This document shows, in pieces, positions 47,205 to 55,759 of a DNA stretch of 64,000 nt. Positions within the stretch are counted from its first letter, which is position 1. Every line of letters starts with the position of its first letter. The notes below the pieces were generated by a model. That model had not been told where the DNA came from. It searched no databases and saw nothing but the letters and a program-made list of their open reading frames with translations. The stretch is from Gammaproteobacteria bacterium (GTDB lineage: Bacteria > Pseudomonadota > Gammaproteobacteria > SZUA-229): assembly GCA_029882395.1 (NCBI GenBank), contig JAOUKT010000003.1:35039-99038 (forward strand), written 5' to 3'. The position numbers were made by a program, and so were the translations under genes.

Positions 47205-47292
47205 AGTAATAAAACAAAAACAGGTTTATTGTTTAAGCGCAGATGCTTAGGCAAAAATGATCCGATCTAGTAGACAATGGAGAATCAGAAGA

Positions 47293-47910
47293 ATGAGAAA
47301 ATTTCTTGCGATAGCATTATTATTGTTAGCGGCTAATACGGCAAATTCTGCAAACAAATATACGGCGGGTTTTGAATATGCAAGCATTAATCAACAACCC
47401 ACAGCAAATGCAGATCGTGTCGAGGTAATTGAATTTTTCTGGTATGGCTGCCCGCATTGTTTTCATTTTGAGCCCACGCTGAACCGATGGCTGGCTGATA
47501 AACCAGAAAATGTTGATTTCATTCAAATACCGGCACCGCTGAATAAGAGCTGGGAAATACACACAAAAGTATTTTATGCACTAGAATTAATGGGTATGCA
47601 AAAAAAGCTTCATGAGAAGTTATTCGAAGCCATACACATGAAAAAAATGCGTTTGTTCGATGAGAAATCAATAACGGATTTTCTGGTTAAACAGGGCGTT
47701 GACCGCGAAAAATTTCAGAAAAGCCTGCGATCATTTGCCGTCAGCGGCAAGCTAAACAAAGCACGCAAGATGATGAAAGATTACCAGGTTAAAGGCGTGC
47801 CTCAGTTAGCCATCAATGGCAAGTATATTACCAGTGGGCGTATGGCTGGCGGATATCAGCAGATGATCGACGTGGTTAACTTCCTTGTTGCCAAAGAGTC
47901 AAAAAAATAA
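47293..47910 (+). CDS. dsbA: thiol:disulfide interchange protein DsbA
   Basis: The 205-residue periplasmic oxidase has a signal peptide (about 1-19, ANTANSA), the active site FFWYGCPHCFHFEP (Cys53/Cys56) and the cis-Pro loop VKGVPQLAINGKY. It puts disulfides into exported proteins. The ATG at 47293 has GGAG about 11 bases upstream; an in-frame ATG at 47257 would spoil the signal peptide. It lies between ccsA and a dgcH-like gene, as dsbA does near dgcH in Pseudomonas. Confidence 0.95.
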   Translation: MRKFLAIALLLLAANTANSANKYTAGFEYASINQQPTANADRVEVIEFFWYGCPHCFHFEPTLNRWLADKPENVDFIQIPAPLNKSWEIHTKVFYALELMGMQKKLHEKLFEAIHMKKMRLFDEKSITDFLVKQGVDREKFQKSLRSFAVSGKLNKARKMMKDYQVKGVPQLAINGKYITSGRMAGGYQQMIDVVNFLVAKESKK

Positions 47911-47929
47911 ATGATGGTGAAGAGCAATC

Positions 47930-49960
47930 ATGGCGAGCACAAATATACCTGAAGCCGAAAACTGGAAGAACAAATATTACGGGCTGCGGGATTCGTTCGC
48001 CAAACAAGAGGCTGAATGGGTAAAGACCGAGGTCCTGCTTTCCTCTGCCATGACCAAGCTTAGTCTGGTGGCTGAAGGAAAAAACCGGCAGATCGATAGC
48101 CACCTGCAGGCCTTGCGGGTGGTGCTTAAAGAAAAATTCAATTACTACAGGGTCGAATCTGTTTTATCAGAACTATTCAGCCTGGTTGCTGAAATCAATC
48201 AAAAATCAAAAAACAAAAAAGCTGAACTCATAGAACTTGATGAGCTGATAGCGATACTGGAAGCCATCAGTTTGCCAAAGGCCTTTCAAAAAAAGAAAGA
48301 CAAATTAACTAATGGCCTAAGAAAAAACCCTGCCAGAGCGGAAGACTTTATTAAGGACTTTAAGCAGTTTTTTAATGAAGTTAGTTTTGATAAGGATTCA
48401 GCGCCTTCTGCAGGTTTTATTTCGGCTCTTTTCTCAGACAAACGGCAATCAGAACGACCGGCTTCGTTAGAAATAATAGCCGATGCGATATCCGCGTTGC
48501 CCTGGCCAGAGGCGATGAGTAACAGCCGTCAGTCACTGGTAAAAGCATTCGGCAGTTGTCTTGACGCGGATGAATTTGAAAAACTGCTAAAACAATTTAT
48601 TTTATTAGCTAAGCAGTGGCAAGAAAAGCCAGACAGTACGGCTGATACGTCAGCAACCGCCATCGAGAAGACATCATCACAGAGCCTGGATGCGGAATTA
48701 ATCAAGCAGGCATCTTTAAGTCAGTTTGTTATTAGATTGAAAAGTTTTCAGCCCGCTCACAAAAAACTGCAGTCGATAGAGCTTTCCGATAACAGCGTTG
48801 ATAATGAACCAGAACAGCTCGCCGAAGCGATATCAAAGCTGCTTGAGCTAAGTTCGGATGTGCCGCTCGATTATATGTCCAGGGTGAATGATGATGAATC
48901 TGACAATCATCCGCGTATGCGAGAAATATTTATCCAGTTGTTAGAGCAGCTGGTCGTGCCAGTGTCGTTGTTGGCTAAAGTCGAAGTATTAAAAAACCAT
49001 CTTGAAACGGGCAGCGACAAAGACTGGCGCATCGGTCTGAAGAAAATTGTACATTTTATTAATGAAGTACGCTTTCAACAGTATCAGGAAGAAGGTGAAT
49101 ACGAAGATTTCTTGTATCAGATCACCAATCGACTACAGGAAATGGTGCGCTTTTTAGAAGATGAAAACATACGCATAGAACAAAATGATGAAAAGGGCAG
49201 TGAGTTAAACCGGGCCGTAACGCAGGAAGTAGTCGTATTGCGACAGGGGCTTGAAACGGCGTGCACGCTGGCGGATCTTCGCACGGTGGTTAACAGCCGG
49301 CTGGATGCCATAAGCGGCTTTATGGAAGAGCACAGTCTGCTGGAGAAGCATCGCTCAGATTCTGCCAAAGGCAATATGACGTATATGCAAAACAGGATTA
49401 ATTTGCTGGAAAAAGAAACAGCAGAGTTAAAAATAAGCCTCGCTGAAAAAAACAGAGAGGCGATGTATGATGCGCTTACCGGGATTCCAAATCGCCTGTT
49501 TTATGAGAAAAGAGTAAGTGAAGATATTGCCCGCTGGAAGCGATTTGATACGCCACTATCACTTGCCATCTGGGATGTGGATAAATTTAAAAGCGTCAAT
49601 GATACCTATGGTCATAAGGCAGGAGATAAGGTTCTCAAGGCAATTGCACAGATTTTAAACAAACGCATCCGTGAAACGGATTTTCTCGCCCGCTATGGCG
49701 GTGAAGAGTTTGTTATGTTGCTGCCGGGTACTGTAGAAGAGGAGACGCTGAGGCTGGCAAATGAACTTCGACTAGCTGTTGCAGAGTGTGCCTTTCACTA
49801 TAATGATGAAGCGGTGGATATTACCATTTCATGTGGTATCAGTGGCTTTAGGACGGGCGATGAATTGGCCGGAGTTTTTGAGCGCGCTGATAAAGCCCTA
49901 TATCAAGCCAAGGCGTCGGGCAGAAACCGCTGTGTTGTAGCGGCATGCAGGAGTAACTGA
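47930..49960 (+). CDS. cytoplasmic diguanylate cyclase, DgcH-like
   Basis: The 676-residue soluble protein has a long helical N-terminal region (about 1-500) with no recognised sensor domain, a coiled coil (about 480-510) and a C-terminal GGDEF domain: ALTGIPNRLFYEKRV, WDVDKFKSVNDTYGHKAGD, YGGEEF (590-594) and a RETD inhibitory-site motif. Size, architecture and a place just after dsbA match P. aeruginosa DgcH (PA5487), as I recall it. It starts 19 bases after dsbA. Expect c-di-GMP synthesis with feedback inhibition. Confidence 0.92.
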   Translation: MASTNIPEAENWKNKYYGLRDSFAKQEAEWVKTEVLLSSAMTKLSLVAEGKNRQIDSHLQALRVVLKEKFNYYRVESVLSELFSLVAEINQKSKNKKAELIELDELIAILEAISLPKAFQKKKDKLTNGLRKNPARAEDFIKDFKQFFNEVSFDKDSAPSAGFISALFSDKRQSERPASLEIIADAISALPWPEAMSNSRQSLVKAFGSCLDADEFEKLLKQFILLAKQWQEKPDSTADTSATAIEKTSSQSLDAELIKQASLSQFVIRLKSFQPAHKKLQSIELSDNSVDNEPEQLAEAISKLLELSSDVPLDYMSRVNDDESDNHPRMREIFIQLLEQLVVPVSLLAKVEVLKNHLETGSDKDWRIGLKKIVHFINEVRFQQYQEEGEYEDFLYQITNRLQEMVRFLEDENIRIEQNDEKGSELNRAVTQEVVVLRQGLETACTLADLRTVVNSRLDAISGFMEEHSLLEKHRSDSAKGNMTYMQNRINLLEKETAELKISLAEKNREAMYDALTGIPNRLFYEKRVSEDIARWKRFDTPLSLAIWDVDKFKSVNDTYGHKAGDKVLKAIAQILNKRIRETDFLARYGGEEFVMLLPGTVEEETLRLANELRLAVAECAFHYNDEAVDITISCGISGFRTGDELAGVFERADKALYQAKASGRNRCVVAACRSN

Positions 49961-50020
49961 AGTTAACGGCTGAAAAAACGTCAGAGTCAAAGTCTTTTCA
50001 GCAGTAATGAATAAAGTGTT

Positions 50021-50404
50021 TTATTTCACCGGATAAACCCAGGCCCATACCACATCTTTCTTTTTGTCATACCATATGTTTCTAACATGGGCTTTGACTT
50101 CTTTGTTCTTAATAACCTGTTTTGTCACAGTCTCTGCCGTGACGCTATAGCTCTCATTATTAACGACTTCATTAACGTTTCTGACCTGATCGACGGTGAC
50201 GCCGTAACGCCCTGCCAGACGAGCGCGTGCTCTGGAAATGGCCAGCTCCTCCTGGTGATGGCGACCCATAACATGTGTTGGGCTAGAGCCGACAGCGCCG
50301 TCTTTAGGGTTCTCTATCCAGCCTGGGCGGCCGGCAGATTTTGAATTGCCAAGCTGGCAGGATATTGCAAACAAGCAAAGAAAGCTGATAATTATTTTTT
50401 TCAT
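50021..50404 (-). CDS. LPP20-type lipoprotein A
   Basis: The 127-residue protein has a lipoprotein signal with lipobox FAISC (Cys16). The mature part has the LPP20 pattern: RPGWIENPKDG, a short G/S stretch, then ISRARARLAGRYGVTVDQVRNV and a final strand region VVWAWVYPVK. Its function is unknown; LPP20 is named after a Helicobacter surface lipoprotein. It lies 12 bases after the MltC-like gene in the same direction. A related lipoprotein is encoded at 51922-52506. Confidence 0.8.
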   Translation of the reverse strand: MKKIIISFLCLFAISCQLGNSKSAGRPGWIENPKDGAVGSSPTHVMGRHHQEELAISRARARLAGRYGVTVDQVRNVNEVVNNESYSVTAETVTKQVIKNKEVKAHVRNIWYDKKKDVVWAWVYPVK

Positions 50405-50416
50405 TTATGACAAGCC

Positions 50417-51637
50417 TCAAAGTGATTTATATTTCGGAATTCTTTTTCTAATGTTCTGTATGTAGTGTTGTGTCTCTTTATGCGGCAGATTACGCTTCAA
50501 ATATTGATAGACTTGTTCCGGTGATTTTCCATTTATAATAGATAAAGCCTTCTTTTTCCAGTTAGTGCGATTGCCAAATTTTGATTTACGATACTTACCG
50601 GCAAAAGTGTTAAAGACGTTGCCGGCGCCGGTATTATACGCGGCTATAGCAGCCCAGGTACGAGCTTCAGCGCTTTTTATACCGACCAGATATGAATAGT
50701 ATAGTTTATGAATAAATGCTGTACCGAGTTTGATGTTATTATTTGGGTTGTATAAATATTGATCAGTGACAACCTTGTCCTTGTTAAACAACAAGCGGTA
50801 TGCATCTCTGGCGCCGCTGGTGGGAACGAGTTGCATTAAGCCGAAAGCGGGTACGCTGGAACGAGCATTCGGATTAAAGGCACTTTCGGTCTCCATGATG
50901 GCAAAAACGATTTCCGGCGGCAGCTTCATATTTTTTGAATATTTTTTAACAGGCTTTAGATATTTGCTGGCACGTACTTTCAGGTGATTAGAAATCATGG
51001 CAAAGCTTGTACTGACAATGACACGAGGCTGATTGTCAGTTCCACGGGTATTGGTCTTAGAGAGTTTCTGGCTTTGCTGTTTTATAAAAAGCTTCTGCTT
51101 GTTTTTTGAAAGAATATTGCCGTCTTGATCGCTGACCATATTTGAAAGCAAGGCAGGTCCGCTTGATTTTGATTTGGCTGGGTTTTTAGCAATCTCGATG
51201 ATAGAACGGCTATCACGGCCTCTGTTTAAGGTGGCTTTAATAGCATCTTGCATTTGTTTTTGAATCAGTTCGGCATTGTTCGCATCATTAGGTGAGACAG
51301 CCAGTTCGACTTTTATATGGCCGGTTTTATAATCAATAATGCTGCGCTGTTTTAAAGCCTTCTGATAACTGACATCCGTCGTATTTGTTGGTATGTCACT
51401 GTGCTGGCTGCCCCAGACCCTGGCAACAGACTTTTTATAGAGCGCAAATGCAGAAAGCAGCTGTTTTTTATAGGCTTCAAATTCATCTTTTTCTGCTGAA
51501 CTGAACTGCTGGAATTCTCTGTTGGTATCATCCTGCTGTGACTTAAGGTAATCATCAAATGATTCTGCCAAAACTGAGCCAGAGGCCAGACCAAACAGGC
51601 CAGAAAGCAGCAAGCCGGGAATATATTTTCGCATCAT
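50417..51637 (-). CDS. MltC-like lytic murein transglycosylase
   Basis: The 406-residue protein has a signal peptide (cleavage near VLAES), an MltC-type N-terminal domain (DUF3393-like, about 25-150, FDDYLKSQQDD..EFQQF) and a C-terminal SLT domain with catalytic Glu251 in METESAFNPNARS and AFGLMQLVPTSGARDAY. It should cleave peptidoglycan glycan strands with formation of anhydromuramic ends. Unlike E. coli MltC it lacks a lipobox cysteine, so it is probably soluble in the periplasm. It is transcribed with the LPP20 lipoprotein A gene. Confidence 0.9.
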   Translation of the reverse strand: MMRKYIPGLLLSGLFGLASGSVLAESFDDYLKSQQDDTNREFQQFSSAEKDEFEAYKKQLLSAFALYKKSVARVWGSQHSDIPTNTTDVSYQKALKQRSIIDYKTGHIKVELAVSPNDANNAELIQKQMQDAIKATLNRGRDSRSIIEIAKNPAKSKSSGPALLSNMVSDQDGNILSKNKQKLFIKQQSQKLSKTNTRGTDNQPRVIVSTSFAMISNHLKVRASKYLKPVKKYSKNMKLPPEIVFAIMETESAFNPNARSSVPAFGLMQLVPTSGARDAYRLLFNKDKVVTDQYLYNPNNNIKLGTAFIHKLYYSYLVGIKSAEARTWAAIAAYNTGAGNVFNTFAGKYRKSKFGNRTNWKKKALSIINGKSPEQVYQYLKRNLPHKETQHYIQNIRKRIPKYKSL

Positions 51638-51921
51638 GGTTCCTGTAAATTATGAGTGTAATAATTAAGTTATTTGATGAAATAAAGGTTAGCATAATAA
51701 AATGGATGAAATGTGATCGACTTCAATTTATTTCAGAGCTGGCGACGCTAGTATAATAAGCATGATAATTATTGCGAATTTACTGACTCTCGACTATGTT
51801 TAGTCTAGAGTTTACATTTTGAATATAGAATGTTATTTCAGGGTTGAGTAAACCCGCAAGAATATTGAAAACAAGCCTCTTATAATGGGGTTGTTATAAA
51901 GTTTAATAACGGAGAAAAATC
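51638..51921. other. divergent intergenic region of the envelope locus
   Basis: This 284-base AT-rich stretch separates the leftward mltC-like gene from the rightward lipoprotein B gene and holds no coding sequence. It contains a perfect TATAAT at 51881-51886, 36 bases before the lipoprotein ATG, but no good -35. A short GGGTT-GAGTA-AACCC dyad lies at 51841-51855. Confidence 0.6.
51881..51886 (+). promoter_or_regulatory. -10 element of lipoprotein B gene (candidate)
   Basis: Perfect TATAAT; transcription would begin near 51893. The -35 region is not recognisable, so an activator may be needed. Confidence 0.4.
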
Positions 51922-52506
51922 ATGAAAATGGGTTTAAAATTACTTACTAGCTTCGCAATGGTCTCTTTATTAGCTGCCTGTGGTGGCGCAAAGAAGGGTG
52001 ATGATGTACCAGATTGCGTGTTTCCAGATGCAACAGATACCAGGGCACCAGGCTGGATTTGTGATGAGCCTGTTGCAGGTGTTACGGTATCCGCTGTTGG
52101 TTCTGCACAGAAATCAGGTGCAGGCAACTCATTTATGAAACAAATGGCAGCAACTGATGCGCGTGTTCAGCTGGCTCAGAATATGAAAGTTGAAGTACGA
52201 AATATGATCAAACAGTATGTCGAAACAACGGGTGCAGCGGATGCTGAAACGGTTGATAAAGTGAATACCTCTGTGACTAAACAGATCACTTCACAGACAC
52301 TGGTTGGTACTCGTATATTCAAATCACGTATCAGCCCTAAAGGAACCTTATACGTTCTGTTAGGTATGGACTCAGGTTCTGTGAAAGCAGCGGCTGAAAA
52401 TGCAGTTAAGACCAGCATGCAAAACGAGCGTGCCTTATGGCAACAGTTTAAAGCATCTAAGAGCCAGAGTGAGCTGGCTGCTGAAATTGCCAACATGCAA
52501 AAATAA
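51922..52506 (+). CDS. LPP20-type lipoprotein B
   Basis: The 194-residue protein has a lipoprotein signal with lipobox LLAAC (Cys20) and the mature pattern APGWICDEP, VSAVGSAQ, then ATDARVQLAQNMKVEVRNM, a variable helical part and a SRISPKGTLYVLLGMDS strand pair. This is LPP20-like and related to lipoprotein A (50021-50404), though longer. GGAG lies 6 bases upstream of the ATG. It has its own terminator before the transglutaminase-like gene. Confidence 0.85.
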   Translation: MKMGLKLLTSFAMVSLLAACGGAKKGDDVPDCVFPDATDTRAPGWICDEPVAGVTVSAVGSAQKSGAGNSFMKQMAATDARVQLAQNMKVEVRNMIKQYVETTGAADAETVDKVNTSVTKQITSQTLVGTRIFKSRISPKGTLYVLLGMDSGSVKAAAENAVKTSMQNERALWQQFKASKSQSELAAEIANMQK

Positions 52507-52520
52507 CGCAGTAAATAAAA

Positions 52521-52544
52521 AAGCCGGTTAACACCGGCTTTTTT
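52521..52544 (+). terminator. Rho-independent terminator after lipoprotein B
   Basis: AAGCCGGT-TAAC-ACCGGCTT (8-bp stem) is preceded by an A run and followed by T residues, 14 bases after the stop codon. Confidence 0.93.
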
Positions 52545-52632
52545 ATTGCCTTGTTTTGTCTAAACCAATAAGAGAGAAGTTATAACTCTCAACCTAATCA
52601 TTTTTCATAAATGTAATTTCTTGGGTGATATT

Positions 52633-54159
52633 ATGCGTGCTATCAGACTCGGATATGCTACCGCTTTAATAACGTTATTTATGGCTGCGTCTTCAGGTGT
52701 GTCGTTAGCCGAAAACGATTTTAAGCAATGGATGCAACAGCAACAAAATGAATTTCAGGAATATAAAGATTTACGAGATAAAGAATTTACCAGTTTTCTA
52801 AAGTCTCAATGGAAAGAGATGAGAGTATTATCTGGCATAAAGCGAGACCCGGCACCTAAGCCCGTGAGCGTGCCAGTAGCTAAACCAGAGCCCGCTCCAA
52901 AGCCCCAGCTTAAACCGCAGGCAAAGCCAGTGCCGGATACAGCCGTGCAGCATGGCAAGTCAAAGCCGGTAATTGAGCCAGTACTGATCGAGATTAAAAC
53001 ACCGCCGTTAGTCAAAGCAAAACCAAAAGTTAAACCGGTAGTGGTAAGCGTACCCAAGGGTAATGTTGCCAGGCTTGAGTTCTATGGCCATTCGCTAGCC
53101 TTTTATTTTGACCCAAAGATGAAAACAAAACTCAGCGGGCGTATTGATGAAAAGGCCATCAGTCAATTCTGGTCAACACTGAGCAGAGCCGATTACGATG
53201 CGCTGCTAAACCAGCTGAACAAACAGCGATCACCCTTACAGCTAAACGACTGGGGATTTGCGCTGCTGATTAATGAACTGGCAAAAAACATTTATAGTGG
53301 CCAGAAAAATGAACAATCATTATTCACCTGGTTCATGTTAATTAAAGCCAATTACCAGGCTCGCCTGGCCTATGAAAATTATAAAGTATTTTTGTTATTA
53401 CCGACACAGCAGCGGCTCTACTCGGAGACATACTTCACCTTTGGTGGAAAACGTTATTATGCGCTGGGCATGGACGGCAATAAAGCAAAGCCAGGCAAGG
53501 TTTTTACTTATAATGGCGAGTACCCCAGAGCAAACAAAGTCTTTAATATGGAGATGAGCCAGAATCTGAATACGGGCTCGAATAAACAAACCCGGAAGGT
53601 AAGTTTTATCTATAAAAATAAGCCCTATAACATCACCGTAGGCCATGACAGAAATACGATCAAATTCTTACAGACCTATCCGCAGATGGATATTGATCAG
53701 TATTTTAAATCGCGAGTTAATGCCGATATAGGCAACCCTTTATTACAGCAATTGCGCGATATCATTAAAGGCAAGTCAGAAGAAGAAGCGGTTAATATAT
53801 TATTATTGTTCGTGCAAAATGCGTTTAAATATAAAACTGATCAGGGCCAGTTTGGCGAAGAAAATTACCTTTTCCCTGAAGAAACCATGTATTACCCTTA
53901 TTCTGACTGCGAGGACCGTTCAGTGATTTTTGCATGGCTGGTTCGAAGCCTGACCGGGCTGGAGGTAGTTGGCCTTGATTTACCCGGGCATATTGCCGCA
54001 GCAGTAAGGTTTAGTTCAGATATCCAGGGTGACAAAGTCCGATTTAATGGCGTGACCTATGTAGTCACAGATCCAACCTATATCAATGCCAGAGCCGGTA
54101 TGATGATGCCCCAATATAAAAGCGTTAAACCAAAAGTGATCAGTTTTAACGCGTTTTAA
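52633..54159 (+). CDS. periplasmic transglutaminase-like protein with MltC-N-like segment
   Basis: From ATG 52633 (an in-frame TTG lies at 52621) the protein has 508 residues: a signal peptide (about 1-26, SLAEN), a short helical segment (FKQWMQQQQNEFQEYKDL..., about 29-66) that resembles the start of the mature MltC-like protein nearby, a Pro/Lys-rich linker (about 70-140), an uncharacterised middle part and a C-terminal transglutaminase-like domain with Cys426 (YSDCED), His453 (LPGHIAAA) and Asp480 (VVTDPTY). It could be a cysteine protease, amidase or cross-linking enzyme acting at the wall. The substrate is unknown. Confidence 0.8.
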   Translation: MRAIRLGYATALITLFMAASSGVSLAENDFKQWMQQQQNEFQEYKDLRDKEFTSFLKSQWKEMRVLSGIKRDPAPKPVSVPVAKPEPAPKPQLKPQAKPVPDTAVQHGKSKPVIEPVLIEIKTPPLVKAKPKVKPVVVSVPKGNVARLEFYGHSLAFYFDPKMKTKLSGRIDEKAISQFWSTLSRADYDALLNQLNKQRSPLQLNDWGFALLINELAKNIYSGQKNEQSLFTWFMLIKANYQARLAYENYKVFLLLPTQQRLYSETYFTFGGKRYYALGMDGNKAKPGKVFTYNGEYPRANKVFNMEMSQNLNTGSNKQTRKVSFIYKNKPYNITVGHDRNTIKFLQTYPQMDIDQYFKSRVNADIGNPLLQQLRDIIKGKSEEEAVNILLLFVQNAFKYKTDQGQFGEENYLFPEETMYYPYSDCEDRSVIFAWLVRSLTGLEVVGLDLPGHIAAAVRFSSDIQGDKVRFNGVTYVVTDPTYINARAGMMMPQYKSVKPKVISFNAF

Positions 54160-54847
54160 TAAGCAGCCGGCCCTATAAGCGAAATTTGCTGATAAGGCCG
54201 ACTTTTTCAAGCTGGCGCAGCCCTGGCCTGCTCAATGTCTGTTTTAAGGTGGCTCTGATCGAGCTTTAGTAGACCTCGCAACCAGCATTACAAAATGAGT
54301 TTAAGCTGCGGCCGCAGCTTTGGCGTGATGGAAAATGCCTTTACAAGCCGTTGTTGGTTTTAGCAGAAGCCACCGCCGCCAGGCCAAGGCAGATAACCGC
54401 ATTACATGAGTCGTTGCTGCGTTGTAAGAAAGCAGTGCTTATTGTATGGCACCAGATCTGCAGTGTTGTTTTATTAATCTTAGAAGTCGCCAGCATGATA
54501 GAGCGATATCACGTCTTTATTACCGCACGAATTTAACAGCAGGGCTTAGAAAAGCCAACAGTCCATGTCTTCACGAGAAAACAGGTATCAGGCCGCCAGA
54601 GCGTCATGAAGCAGATAAACGGTCGAGATTGATACCGTTTGGGCAAAAAAAAGAAGTTTCAGTCGCTTAAAGCGATTTCTTTAACTATGATCATAGAGTG
54701 CCTGCCGGTTAAAGAGCCTTAAAGCTTGTGTCTTATACACGGATCGTTTGATTGAGATTTTGGCCATTTATAAAGTTTGATTGGGTACAACCTAATTGTT
54801 GGCTTTGTTGTTAGAAGTAATATGATCTGAGTGTAATGTAGAGCGCC
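54160..54847. other. 688-base gene-free stretch
   Basis: No reading frame here has the composition or a ribosome site of a real gene. Short overlapping frames with broken amino-acid patterns (about 54350-54670) could be remains of a decayed gene, but I recognise no parent. It holds an 18-bp palindrome at 54303-54320. The last 100 bases presumably contain the promoter of the DUF4382 gene. Confidence 0.5.
54303..54320. repeat. 18-bp perfect palindrome
   Basis: AAGCTGCGGCCGCAGCTT is a perfect palindrome without a loop, GC-rich against an AT-leaning background. It could be a binding site for a dimeric protein or a chance match. Confidence 0.5.
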
Positions 54848-55759
54848 ATGAAATCCTTATATATCATTTTTTGTTTGCTAAGCAGCCTGTCATTATTGGC
54901 TTGCACTGGCACTACCTCCAGCGATAATTTTACTGGTGGACGCAGTGCAGCGGCCGATGCAGACCTGACATTAAGCATTACCGATGCGGCTAGCGACAAT
55001 GCTACTGAGATTTGGGTGCAGTTTACAGCTGTTGAAATCAAACCATCTGGCGGTCCATCTATTGAGCATATCTTTGATGCTCCCATGAATATCGACTTGC
55101 TGAGTCTGCAAGGCAGCCTGAGTCAGGATTTCTTTAATAATGTGGATGTACCCAGTGGTTCGTATAACTGGGTCAGGCTAGTGGTTAAGGCAGAGGCTGG
55201 TGTAAGGGATACTTACATTGTGATGAGTGATGGCAGCGAGCATGAGCTCTCGATTCCCAGTGGCAGCCAGTCGGGGCTGCAAATAAACAATGCTTTTGAG
55301 CTTGATGCAAATACCTCGACGGCGATGACCATAGATTTTGATTTAAGGCGCTCAGTCGTTGAGGCCAATGGTGCGTATCACCTGAAACCGGTATTACGCA
55401 TGGTCAATAATTCACAGTCAGCCTCAATTAGCGGCACTATTGATACAGCGCTGACACTTGGTGCTGACTGTTCAGATGCTAACCCTGATAGCGGCAACGC
55501 CGTCTATATCTATACAGGTTCTGATGCGCAATTAGACGATATTAGCCATCAATCGGCGCCTTTTACAACCGCATTAATAGACACAAACACAGGCAATTAT
55601 GAGGTGGGTTTTTTACCACCCGGTGACTACACGGTTGCTTTCACCTGCATGGCTGATCTGGATGATCCTGAAGCCAATGATGTGATAGTCTTTCAGCAGG
55701 TCTCAAATGTTAGCGTTGTTTTGCCAGCGGCTACTGGCGAGGCATCATCTAATCGATAA
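54848..55759 (+). CDS. DUF4382 domain lipoprotein
   Basis: The 303-residue protein has a lipoprotein signal with lipobox LLACT (Cys19), a DUF4382 domain (about 38-190: LTLSITDAASDNATEIWVQFTAVEIK, SGSYNWVRLVV, HLKPVLRMV) and a C-terminal beta-rich domain (about 195-295, ISGTI..., FLPPGDYTVAFTC) of carboxypeptidase-regulatory type. It is probably a surface or periplasmic beta-sandwich protein. Its end overlaps the GGDEF-EAL gene by 11 bases tail to tail. Confidence 0.88.
   Translation: MKSLYIIFCLLSSLSLLACTGTTSSDNFTGGRSAAADADLTLSITDAASDNATEIWVQFTAVEIKPSGGPSIEHIFDAPMNIDLLSLQGSLSQDFFNNVDVPSGSYNWVRLVVKAEAGVRDTYIVMSDGSEHELSIPSGSQSGLQINNAFELDANTSTAMTIDFDLRRSVVEANGAYHLKPVLRMVNNSQSASISGTIDTALTLGADCSDANPDSGNAVYIYTGSDAQLDDISHQSAPFTTALIDTNTGNYEVGFLPPGDYTVAFTCMADLDDPEANDVIVFQQVSNVSVVLPAATGEASSNR

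Noticed and set aside
49969..50002. GCTGAAAA / TTTTCAGC inverted repeat as a terminator between two convergent genes
   Set aside because: The loop is 18 bases, the stem is AT-rich and there is no adjacent T run; support is too weak to annotate.
52850..53060. Pro/Lys-rich repeats in the transglutaminase-like gene as a DNA repeat array
   Set aside because: They are irregular codon-level repeats of a flexible linker, not a tandem DNA array.
54446..54670. 74-codon frame in the gene-free stretch
   Set aside because: Unusual composition, no ribosome site, overlaps another short frame; no recognisable transposase or other family.
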